Assembly: GCA_021813235.1 (NCBI GenBank)
Contig: JAKALG010000040.1
Span: forward strand, 1 to 7,077
Source of the DNA: a bacterium
Lineage (GTDB): Bacteria; Patescibacteria; Paceibacteria; UBA9973
DNA: 7,077 nucleotides
Direction: 5' to 3'
Shown here: positions 1 to 4,773 of the stretch, piece after piece
How the letters are laid out: each line of letters opens with the position of its first letter
Numbering within the stretch: the stretch's first letter is position 1
The notes under the pieces: model-generated
Seen by the model: the letters and a program-made list of their open reading frames with translations, nothing else
Databases searched by the model: none
Told to the model about the DNA's origin: nothing
Made by a program: the position numbers and the translations under genes

Positions 1-360
1 CCCGCTATTCATGATTATGTGATAAAAAGAGTAACCAATCTAGGGAAATTGCTTTCTCAAATTGAAGAGAAGAGTGGAGAGATTTTAGTACGTTTTAATG
101 TTTCCAAAACCACCAAGCATCATAAAGAAGGGGAGGTGTTTGAGGCTGATTGTTCCATAAATATAAAAGGGGAGAATTTTTATGCGAACGTTGTCATGGA
201 AGATTTATACCAAGCGATAGATGAAGTAAAAGAAAAACTTTTTAATGATATAGAAAAAAACAAAGACCGTAAACAAACACTCTTTAGACGCGGAGCATCA
301 AGTGTAAAAAAGATGCTCAAAGGTCTTTCTAAACGTAATCCTTTTACCTCAAAATACTAA
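1..360 (+). CDS. hpf: Ribosome hibernation-promoting factor (HPF/RaiA family), 5' end missing
   Basis: HPF/RaiA proteins bind the small ribosomal subunit near the decoding centre and hold ribosomes inactive in starvation or stationary phase. The frame is open to the first base, and the visible protein begins PAIHDYV, matching the family's conserved early 'TPAIRDYV' segment. The GTG at 19 is therefore internal; the true start lies upstream and roughly 12-20 residues are missing. Other family marks are the beta-strand EVFEADCSINIKG, then MEDLYQAIDEVKEKL (the usual 'MYAAIDxxxDKL' helix) and a lysine-rich end. The protein stops about 35 residues after that helix in a basic tail (RRGASSVKKMLKG...), so it is a short-type HPF without the long-HPF C-terminal dimerisation domain. 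A rho-independent terminator follows. The family call is firm; the choice between HPF and YfiA/RaiA is not resolved. Confidence 0.88.
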   Translation, partial: PAIHDYVIKRVTNLGKLLSQIEEKSGEILVRFNVSKTTKHHKEGEVFEADCSINIKGENFYANVVMEDLYQAIDEVKEKLFNDIEKNKDRKQTLFRRGASSVKKMLKGLSKRNPFTSKY

Positions 361-386
361 TCCATAGAAGGGCCGACCTTCCCTAG

Positions 387-395
387 TTATCCACA
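387..395 (+). promoter_or_regulatory. Perfect DnaA-box-like 9-mer
   Basis: TTATCCACA is identical to the strong E. coli DnaA box consensus. It lies in the gap between the hpf stop codon and the hpf terminator. It is the only perfect copy I see in the window, and no AT-rich unwinding region or box cluster surrounds it, so this is not an origin. A lone box could be a DnaA titration or control site, or chance: roughly one such 9-mer in every twenty windows of this size would be expected at random. Confidence 0.3.
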
Positions 396-412
396 GTTTT
401 TCTAGCTAAAAT

Positions 413-437
413 GGCCTTATTTTATAAGGCCCTTTTT
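413..437 (+). terminator. Rho-independent terminator of hpf
   Basis: An 8-bp stem (GGCCTTAT paired with ATAAGGCC, loop TTT) is followed by CTTTTT. It ends hpf transcription just before the promoter of the next gene. The core of the stem, CCTTATTTTATAAG, recurs upstream of the promoter near 5431, so it may have a second role as part of a promoter module. Confidence 0.85.
415..428 (+). repeat. Upstream palindrome of shared promoter module, copy 1
   Basis: CCTTATTTTATAAG, a short inverted repeat (CTTAT/ATAAG), lies 27 nt (start to start) before the -35 box of the 554 gene. An identical 14-mer lies 31 nt before the matching -35 box at 5431. Here it also forms the core of the hpf terminator. A regulator site is possible but not shown. 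Confidence 0.45.
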
Positions 438-441
438 GCTA

Positions 442-470
442 TTGACTTTTGACTTTAAGTATGCTATACT
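442..470 (+). promoter_or_regulatory. Strong sigma-70-type promoter for the exported-protein gene
   Basis: The -35 box is TTGACT (442-447), the spacer is 17 nt, and the -10 box is TATACT (465-470) preceded by TGC, an extended -10. The predicted start near 477 gives a leader of about 77 nt, rich in A and T, ending in the Shine-Dalgarno GGAG (544-547) 6 nt before ATG. The same promoter with the same spacing recurs at 5431-5459. Confidence 0.85.
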
Positions 471-553
471 ATATAAAGATAAAAGAATGTAAGATAGTTC
501 TAAAAAAATAAATAATAAACGATGAAATCAATAATTTAACCTCGGAGTCAGAA

Positions 554-1039
554 ATGAAAAAGCTAGTTGTAATTACCATCGCCTTGTTGTTTTCCTTTGC
601 TGTAATTTTAAACGCACAATCTTCATCGAAGAAAGAGAAGAAAGAGTATTGGAAAGTAGAGAAAGATTCAACAACAAACTATTATGATGAAGAAGAGTCA
701 GTAAAATTTCCAGTGTCAAGCATAAAAATCATTGCAGATGCTGAGGATGTTATTTTCCTTCAAGCAGCTGTGCGCGAAGAATTAATTCGCGCTGGTAAAG
801 TTAACATAATAGATTGTGGTGATACTTTACAGGTAAATTTGGTGGTTCAATATAATGATAAAGAAAAAAGTAACGGACGTAACGGTAAGTGGGGAGAAAT
901 CTTGCTTACTGTTGTGTCAAACAACGGGCTTGTCGGTTCAACAGCAAGAAGCTTTTTAGAAAGTTGGGATCATGGTAGTTATTATAAGAAACTGCAAGAC
1001 CTAACAATTGAGTTAGTAAAAAAGTTTCAATTTCAATAA
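554..1039 (+). CDS. Exported protein of unknown function
   Basis: I do not recognise the family. The 161-residue product starts with a clear Sec signal peptide: KK at residues 2-3, a hydrophobic core at about 4-19 and a likely cleavage after NA at 20-21 (LNA/QSS). There is no lipobox cysteine. A short charged low-complexity stretch follows (SSSKKEKKE), then a compact domain from about residue 50 with alternating beta and alpha segments: SIKIIADAED, LQAAVREELIRAG, LQVNLVVQYND, EILLTVVSNNG and a C-terminal helix KLQDLTIELVKKF. One cysteine is visible (IIDCGD). The order helix, 'NIID', strand, strand loosely recalls small envelope domains that precede a C-terminal helix, but I would not name one. 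The start is supported by GGAG 6 nt upstream. It is a single-gene unit with its own promoter and terminator. After export it would lie outside the cytoplasmic membrane. Confidence 0.82.
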   Translation: MKKLVVITIALLFSFAVILNAQSSSKKEKKEYWKVEKDSTTNYYDEEESVKFPVSSIKIIADAEDVIFLQAAVREELIRAGKVNIIDCGDTLQVNLVVQYNDKEKSNGRNGKWGEILLTVVSNNGLVGSTARSFLESWDHGSYYKKLQDLTIELVKKFQFQ

Positions 1040-1043
1040 TATT

Positions 1044-1086
1044 AAAAGCCCACAAGGCAAAGAGCTAAGCTCACTTGTGGGTTTTT
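1044..1086 (+). terminator. Convergent (probably bidirectional) terminator
   Basis: CCCACAAG (1049-1056) pairs with CTTGTGGG (1074-1081), extended by a G-U pair and A-T pairs; TTTTTCTCTTTTT follows on the plus strand. On the minus strand the hairpin is followed by CTTTTAATATTATT, so it can also stop the lepB-fmt operon. The loop holds a smaller hairpin, GAGC-TAA-GCTC, whose sequence resembles the centre of the nearby repeat at 1142-1178 (GAGC-AAA-GCTC). Confidence 0.85.
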
Positions 1087-1102
1087 CTCTTTTTAGGTGG
1101 TT

Positions 1103-1141
1103 TTATTTTTTATATTCAACTTCCTTTCCGCCTTCGGGAAT
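1103..1141 (-). pseudogene. Detached second copy of the fmt 3' end
   Basis: Read on the minus strand, this stretch encodes IPEGGKEVEYKK and a TAA stop. The true fmt end, 1222-1184, encodes IPEGGKETKYIN and TAA. The two 39-nt pieces lie exactly 81 nt (27 codons) apart, in the same reading frame, and match at 29 of 39 bases. Several differences fall at third codon positions (ATA/ATT, CCT/CCC, GGA/GGC). The 37-nt hairpin repeat at 1142-1178 lies between them. It has no start codon and is probably not translated on its own. It looks like the former or a second gene end, displaced when the repeat arrived. Confidence 0.7.
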
Positions 1142-1178
1142 AACCCCAGTAGTAGAGCAAAGCTCACTACGGGGCAGG
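1142..1178 (+). repeat. 37-nt hairpin repeat, copy A
   Basis: The sequence runs from AACCCCAGTAG to GGGGCAGG and folds as CCCC-(A)-GTAGT-(A)-GAGC, loop AAA, GCTC-ACTAC-GGGG: 13 bp with two bulged A residues. An inverted copy at 3960-3996 matches at 36 of 37 positions. On the plus strand it is followed by seven T (1179-1185), so it could serve as a back-up terminator. It sits just past the fmt stop, between the two copies of the fmt tail. Confidence 0.85.
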
Positions 1179-1183
1179 TTTTT

Positions 1184-2086
1184 TTAATTAATATACTTAG
1201 TTTCCTTTCCTCCTTCAGGTATTATTTTGAGTATTTTAAATATTCCATTTTCTAGTGTTGCGTCGGTGATGATTATTCTTTTTTCACCTAGAAAGAAATA
1301 AGTCCTAGGCCAAGTGGCATAAGCACGGAATTTATTATAATTTTTTATAGGGTTGTCATTTAAATCTATAAGCCCATCTTCCTTTTTTATTTTCTTGCAA
1401 TAAGTTGCTTGAGATTCGTCTTGTGGTGTCAATTGAAATACCCCCTCCGCCTTTGGCACCTCCCCCTTAGCAAGGGGGAGCAGGGTAGGGGTATAGGTAT
1501 TTAAAGTTTTTACCAAAAGTTCTCCTCCAATTTTTATCAAACGTTTACGGAGTTCTCCTGCCTTTTCATCGGGGCCAATTTCTACTTTCTCGAGAGCTAT
1601 GATGGGACCTGTATCCATTTTGTATTCCATTTTTTGGATAGTAACGCCTGTTTCTCCATCGCCATTTAAAATAGCAGACTCAACAGGGGAAGCCCCACGA
1701 TATTTTGGCAAGAGTGAATAATGAATATTTATAGAGCCAAATTTAGGCAAATTTATGATATTTTCTGGAATAATTTTCCCATAGGCAACAACGATATTAA
1801 GATCAGGTTGAGTTTCCCGGAAACCAGGTTTATGGGAAATTCCCGTAAACCTGGTTTCCGGGAAAGTTTCTGGAAAAGAAGTTGGCTGTAAATATGGGAT
1901 ATTATTTTCTATTGCCCAAAGTTTGACAGGTGGGGGAGTTATGAGCATTTTACGGCCTTGTGGCTTATCAGGAGCAGTAATAATAAGCGATGGCAGATAA
2001 CCATTTTCTTTTAGGATTTCTAGAGTCTCACTTGCTACGTCTGGTGTTCCCCAGAATACGAAATTTATTTTTTTATTACTCTGCAT
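1184..2086 (-). CDS. fmt: Methionyl-tRNA formyltransferase with in-frame palindromic repeats
   Basis: Fmt transfers a formyl group from 10-formyl-tetrahydrofolate to initiator Met-tRNA in the cytoplasm. Family marks in the 300 residues: FWGTPDVASETLE (11-23), APDKPQGR (38-45), VVAYGKIIP, INIHYSLLPKYRGASP and MDTG. N120, H122 and D158 match the catalytic Asn, His and Asp of E. coli Fmt. The C-terminal OB-like domain begins near TPQDESQATY (220-229) and includes ATWPRTYF and IIPEGGKE. Residues 74-92 are encoded by a 53-nt palindrome and 198-217 by a GC-rich double-hairpin repeat, both in frame. The end is short: the usual tail after PEGKK is missing, and a diverged copy of the end lies downstream. 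The ATG lies inside def (11-nt overlap) with no Shine-Dalgarno, suggesting translational coupling. Catalytic residues are intact, so it is probably functional. Confidence 0.93.
   Translation of the reverse strand: MQSNKKINFVFWGTPDVASETLEILKENGYLPSLIITAPDKPQGRKMLITPPPVKLWAIENNIPYLQPTSFPETFPETRFTGISHKPGFRETQPDLNIVVAYGKIIPENIINLPKFGSINIHYSLLPKYRGASPVESAILNGDGETGVTIQKMEYKMDTGPIIALEKVEIGPDEKAGELRKRLIKIGGELLVKTLNTYTPTLLPLAKGEVPKAEGVFQLTPQDESQATYCKKIKKEDGLIDLNDNPIKNYNKFRAYATWPRTYFFLGEKRIIITDATLENGIFKILKIIPEGGKETKYIN
1438..1494 (-). repeat. Double-hairpin repeat inserted in frame in fmt
   Basis: It is exactly 57 nt (19 codons). The outer stem is ATACCCC (1438-1444) with GGGGTAT (1488-1494). Inside are a small hairpin GCC-TTT-GGC (1449-1457) and a strong one, CTCCCCCTT-AGC-AAGGGGGAG (1460-1480), a three-way-junction shape. 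The same order of parts appears at 4679-4756 and in partial copies at 4641 and 5302. It encodes TPTLLPLAKGEVPKAEGV in the linker between the two Fmt domains. From TL to QDE this linker has 26 residues, against 12 in E. coli Fmt as I recall it. Confidence 0.82.
1813..1865 (-). repeat. 53-nt near-perfect palindrome inside fmt
   Basis: A 20-bp perfect inverted repeat (1813-1832 with 1846-1865) flanks a centre containing GGGAAATTCCC. On the minus strand it is bracketed by the direct repeat GAAACT, one at its start side (1867-1872) and one overlapping its end, 54 nt apart (18 codons), as a 6-bp target duplication would look. It encodes about residues 74-92 (RFTGISHKPGF in the middle) and creates the tandem FPETFPET. 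It is unrelated in sequence to the other repeats here. Confidence 0.85.
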
Positions 2087-2624
2087 GGTATTTAATAGGC
2101 AATTCTTCTTTTATGTCTTTGGCATGATCAATAAAAAGAACACCCTTTAGATGATCTGTTTCATGTTGGAAAATTTGTGCAAGGAGTTGAGATGCACCTC
2201 TTTGGAATTTTTTACCTTTTTCATCATAAGCAGTGATCATCGCTTTTTTTGATCTATAAGTTTTACCATAGAGCCATCTGACGGAAAGACATCCTTCAGG
2301 CAACCATTCTTTTTCACGAGATAATTTAGAAATTTTTGGATTGATAAAAACCAAATCCTTGGGAACTTCTCTTCCCTCGATTTTTTCAAATTCTTTATCT
2401 CCTCTGACAAAATCTTTATGAAATATTTTTCCAGATACAACAAAAATAGATAAAGGATATCCTATCTGTGGCGCAGCTATAGCCACACCGTCACTTTGGC
2501 TTTTAAGTGCGAGAGACATCTCTTTCAAAATCTTCTGTATTTTAGGAGTGGTAATATCTTTTATCAGGATTTCTTTTGCGTTCTCTCGTAAGACTTTATC
2601 TTCTTTTTGAACGATCTTTTTCAT
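2076..2624 (-). CDS. def: Peptide deformylase
   Basis: Def removes the formyl group from the N-terminal methionine of new proteins at the ribosome exit; it is a metalloenzyme (Fe2+ or Zn2+). All three family motifs are present: motif 1 GVAIAAPQIG (46-55; the second glycine of the usual GxGxAAxQ is alanine), motif 2 EGCLS (110-114) and motif 3 QHETDHL (153-159). Metal ligands are C112, H154 and H158, with E155 as catalytic acid/base. The length of 182 residues is normal. I start at the ATG at 2624 (MKKIVQKEDK); a TTG one codon earlier is less likely. The ATG is 4 nt past the hisS stop and the end overlaps fmt by 11 nt, so the three genes are probably cotranscribed and translationally coupled. 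Pairing with fmt matches the formylation-deformylation cycle. Confidence 0.95.
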   Translation of the reverse strand: MKKIVQKEDKVLRENAKEILIKDITTPKIQKILKEMSLALKSQSDGVAIAAPQIGYPLSIFVVSGKIFHKDFVRGDKEFEKIEGREVPKDLVFINPKISKLSREKEWLPEGCLSVRWLYGKTYRSKKAMITAYDEKGKKFQRGASQLLAQIFQHETDHLKGVLFIDHAKDIKEELPIKYHAE

Positions 2625-2628
2625 CAAA

Positions 2629-3951
2629 TTATTTTATTTCTTTAAGATACTCTAAAAGTTTAGTTAATTTTACAGTTTCTTGTGATCTATTAGACATGTC
2701 ACGAACAATGACAGAATTTTCAAGAGCTTCTTTTACTCCGAAAATCAGGGCATAAGGAATATTTAACTTTTCAGCAATAGCCAACTGAGAGCCCAGGCTA
2801 TCTTTAGAAAGGGATTGAGCGATGGGTACATGTGCTTTGCGCAATATATCTATAATATTTAAGCTTTTTAATTTTGCCTCGGAGCCAAGTTGAATGAAAT
2901 AAATTTTAGGTTTTTTCATTATACGAGGGGAGAGTTTTTTATACCAAGGAGACGCGATAATTCTATCTACTCCTATTGAGAAACCAACAGCTCCCACATC
3001 TTTTTTACTGCCGAGCTGACGAGCTAGATAATCATATCGTCCACCTCCGGCAAGAGCTAAAGGTATTCCTTCTTCTCCACTATCTTGTTCTACTATTTCA
3101 AAAACAGTACGAGTGTAGTAAGAAAGTCCGCGAACTAGGTTTTTGTTTATGGTATACGGGATATTCATCTCTTCCAAATATTCCAACACTTCTTTGAAGT
3201 GTTTTTTACAAGAAGCACAAAGGAAACTGATAGCATCAGGAGCACCTTCATTTATCTCTTTAGTTTTTTCTTCTTTAGAGTCCAAAATACGTAGAGGATT
3301 TGTCTTTAATCGTTCACGGTCAACATGAGCCAAACTATTAATATGTTTTCTGTAATAACTCGTAAGTTCTTTTATATAAACATGTCTACATTCTTTATCA
3401 CCAATTGAATTGATATCTACAGACAAATTAACGGCCCCTGCATCTTCCAAAATACTCATGCCAGCTTTGATGACTAGTGCATCTACGATACTTTTATCAC
3501 TACCGAGAGAGTCTAAATCAAACTGCCAAAATTGTCGGTAACGTCCACGTTGGGGATTGTCATGTCGAAAAGCCGGAGCATATTGATAAAACATTACAGG
3601 TTGTGGTAAGTTTTGCATTCCGTGTTCAATATAAGCTCGCATTAATCCTGCAGTTTGTTCTGGTTTTAAAGCTAAATGGTCACCTCCTTTAGTTTTAAGC
3701 GTATACATTTCTTTATCTACTATATCCGTTCCTTCGCCGATACCGGAAGTGAAAGTTTCTACTTGTTCTAGCATCGGAGTTTCGATCGGTTTAAAACCAT
3801 AATATACGGCTACCTCTTGTGCTTTTTCAAAAAACCCCTGGAAGCTATAATATTCTTCATTAATTATATCTCGCATTCCCTTAGGAGAGGCCAGATTTTT
3901 ACTTTTAGATACTTTTGCGCTTTTAGGTGATGAGTGTTTTACTTTTTTCAT
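2629..3951 (-). CDS. hisS: Histidyl-tRNA synthetase
   Basis: HisRS is a class II enzyme that charges tRNA-His with histidine. The 440 residues from the ATG at 3951 contain PKGMRDI (23-29), motif 2 YQYAPAFRHDNPQRGRYRQF (122-141), the histidine-specific signature LVRGLSYYTRTVFE (272-285; usual form RGLDYY, here Ser for Asp), GGGRYDYL (302-309) and motif 3 VGFSIGVDR (322-330). The anticodon-binding domain runs from about 346 to the end. A longer frame starts at a TTG at 4029 inside lepB, but would read through the intergenic repeat, so I prefer the ATG. Before PKGMRDI is an unusual Lys/Ser-rich stretch of about 20 residues (KKVKHSSPKSAKVSKSK), a possible RNA-contacting tail. The likely ribosome site, AGG 8 nt before ATG, overlaps the edge of the repeat at 3960-3996. 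It is second in the lepB operon. Confidence 0.95.
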   Translation of the reverse strand: MKKVKHSSPKSAKVSKSKNLASPKGMRDIINEEYYSFQGFFEKAQEVAVYYGFKPIETPMLEQVETFTSGIGEGTDIVDKEMYTLKTKGGDHLALKPEQTAGLMRAYIEHGMQNLPQPVMFYQYAPAFRHDNPQRGRYRQFWQFDLDSLGSDKSIVDALVIKAGMSILEDAGAVNLSVDINSIGDKECRHVYIKELTSYYRKHINSLAHVDRERLKTNPLRILDSKEEKTKEINEGAPDAISFLCASCKKHFKEVLEYLEEMNIPYTINKNLVRGLSYYTRTVFEIVEQDSGEEGIPLALAGGGRYDYLARQLGSKKDVGAVGFSIGVDRIIASPWYKKLSPRIMKKPKIYFIQLGSEAKLKSLNIIDILRKAHVPIAQSLSKDSLGSQLAIAEKLNIPYALIFGVKEALENSVIVRDMSNRSQETVKLTKLLEYLKEIK

Positions 3952-3959
3952 AAATTTTA

Positions 3960-3996
3960 CCTGCCCTGTAGTGAGCTTTGCTCTACTACTGGGGTT
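3960..3996 (-). repeat. 37-nt hairpin repeat, copy B
   Basis: This is the inverted counterpart of 1142-1178 with one base changed. It lies between lepB and hisS and overlaps both signals. Its CCCCAGTAG end encodes the last residues of LepB and its TAG stop (3986-3988), and its GGCAGG end is the only Shine-Dalgarno-like sequence before the hisS ATG. In the operon mRNA it forms a hairpin in the spacer, which could modulate the relative expression of the two genes or mRNA decay. Confidence 0.85.
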
Positions 3997-4573
3997 CTGC
4001 TTGTTTATAATTGCCTGGTAATATACCAATTTGACTTATTGGAAATAGACGTAAAAATACTTTTCCGATTAAAAGATTTTTTGGCACTGCTCCCCAATAT
4101 CTTGAATCAGAACTAGCGGAACGATTGTCTCCCATTACGAAGTATTCACCATCTTTCAATTGAAAATGATTTATAGTGTCTGAATTATTTTCTACGAAAG
4201 TTTGATCAAGTGTAAATCCATTTGGATGTTCTTTGTTTGTTATTGTGACAGTGCTCCCTTTTATATCTACTGTTTCATTTGGTAATCCGATTATTCTTTT
4301 AATAAAAAATTTAGTTGTATCATTTGGGTATCGGAAAACTATAACGTCATCTCTTTGAGGCTCGCTTAATCTGTAAGATATTTCATCTATTATTAAATAT
4401 TGTCCGTCTTTGAAAGTAGGGAACATAGAAGAGCCCGAAACTATGAAAGGTTGCGCGATAAAAATGCGTACAGGTATGACTATTGCTATAGCAATTATTG
4501 CAAAGCGTACAAGCTCCCAAAACGATTGTTTAGTCGTTTGTTGTACAGGTTGTTCTTTCTTTTCCTCTTCCAT
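3986..4573 (-). CDS. lepB: Signal peptidase I
   Basis: LepB cuts signal peptides from proteins exported through Sec and Tat, acting on the outer face of the cytoplasmic membrane. In 195 residues: a charged, Gln-rich cytoplasmic N-terminus (1-16), one membrane segment (about 19-40), box B SGSSMFPTF with nucleophile S49, box D FFIKRIIGLPNE with the general base K92, and box E GDNRSASSDSR (148-158). The length fits the single-membrane-segment, Gram-positive-like type. The last residues (AEPQ) and stop codon come from a repeat, so the natural end may have been altered. No Shine-Dalgarno precedes the ATG, but a -10 box lies exactly 6 nt before it, suggesting a leaderless mRNA. It is first gene of lepB-hisS-def-fmt. 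The exported protein at 554 is a plausible substrate. Confidence 0.95.
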   Translation of the reverse strand: MEEEKKEQPVQQTTKQSFWELVRFAIIAIAIVIPVRIFIAQPFIVSGSSMFPTFKDGQYLIIDEISYRLSEPQRDDVIVFRYPNDTTKFFIKRIIGLPNETVDIKGSTVTITNKEHPNGFTLDQTFVENNSDTINHFQLKDGEYFVMGDNRSASSDSRYWGAVPKNLLIGKVFLRLFPISQIGILPGNYKQAEPQ

Positions 4574-4579
4574 TCTTGT

Positions 4580-4607
4580 ATTTTAGCACAAAAAAGTCTT
4601 GACACAA
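4580..4607 (-). promoter_or_regulatory. Predicted leaderless promoter of the lepB-hisS-def-fmt operon
   Basis: On the minus strand: TTGTGT (-35, 4607-4602), a 16-nt spacer ending TGC (extended -10), TAAAAT (-10, 4585-4580), then ACAAGA and the lepB ATG. The usual transcription start, seven bases past the -10 box, falls on the A of ATG. The -35 match is weak. Confidence 0.6.
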
Positions 4608-4640
4608 TGGGGGAGTTTGTGGCGAGATGATAATTTTAAT

Positions 4641-4676
4641 CATCACCCCCTGACCCCCTCCTCTACAAGAAGGGGG
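4641..4676 (+). repeat. Double-hairpin repeat, partial copy (5' half)
   Basis: It begins ATCACCCCCTGACC, as the start of the full copy that follows begins CCTCACCCCCTAACC, then forms an imperfect hairpin from CCCCCT (4654-4659) with AGGGGG (4671-4676). The small hairpin and closing arm are missing. It sits in the lepB-pth divergent gap. Confidence 0.65.
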
Positions 4677-4678
4677 AA

Positions 4679-4756
4679 CCTCACCCCCTAACCCCTCTCC
4701 AAAATTTTAATTTTGGAGAGGGGAAACCCCCGATCTCTATCGGAGCAGGGGTGAGG
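4679..4756 (+). repeat. Double-hairpin (three-way junction) repeat, full copy
   Basis: The outer stem is CCTCACCCC (4679-4687) with GGGGTGAGG (4748-4756). It encloses a long hairpin of CCCCTCTCCAAAATT (4692-4706) with its complement (4709-4723) and a small hairpin CCGAT-CTCT-ATCGG (4730-4743). Order and outer sequence match the repeat inside fmt read on the minus strand. It ends 2 nt before the TG of the pth extended -10 box, so it fills the -35 region of that promoter. Confidence 0.8.
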
Positions 4757-4758
4757 TA

Positions 4759-4767
4759 TGTTATAAT
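4759..4767 (+). promoter_or_regulatory. Extended -10 box of pth, leaderless transcript predicted
   Basis: TGTTATAAT is a perfect TATAAT -10 with an upstream TG. It is followed by CAAAAA (6 nt) and the pth ATG, so transcription should start at or next to the start codon. The -35 position (about 4739-4744, ATCGGA) is poor and lies in the repeat. The nearest GGTGAGG is about 17 nt before ATG, too far to act as a Shine-Dalgarno. Confidence 0.7.
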
Positions 4768-4773
4768 CAAAAA

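Noticed and set aside
19..21. GTG as the start of the hpf-like gene
   Set aside because: The codons before it encode PAIHDYV, the conserved family segment, and the frame is open to the window edge, so the gene is truncated by the window.
1167..1190. A7-C run (A AAA AAC on the minus strand) as a programmed -1 frameshift site in fmt
   Set aside because: It lies after the in-frame TAA stop, and the downstream tail copy is already in the same frame, so no frameshift would be needed or useful.
3952..4029. N-terminally extended hisS starting at TTG 4029
   Set aside because: The extension would overlap the lepB 3' end and translate the hairpin repeat; the ATG at 3951 leads directly to a HisRS-like N-terminus.
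4599..4604. Perfect TTGACA on the plus strand upstream of pth
   Set aside because: The nearest -10-like hexamer, GATAAT at 4629, leaves a 24-nt spacer, too long for sigma-70. It lies within the lepB promoter on the other strand.
4582..4610. TTAGCAC resembling half of a CIRCE (HrcA) operator upstream of lepB
   Set aside because: The required inverted half GAGTGCTAA at the 9-nt spacing is absent.
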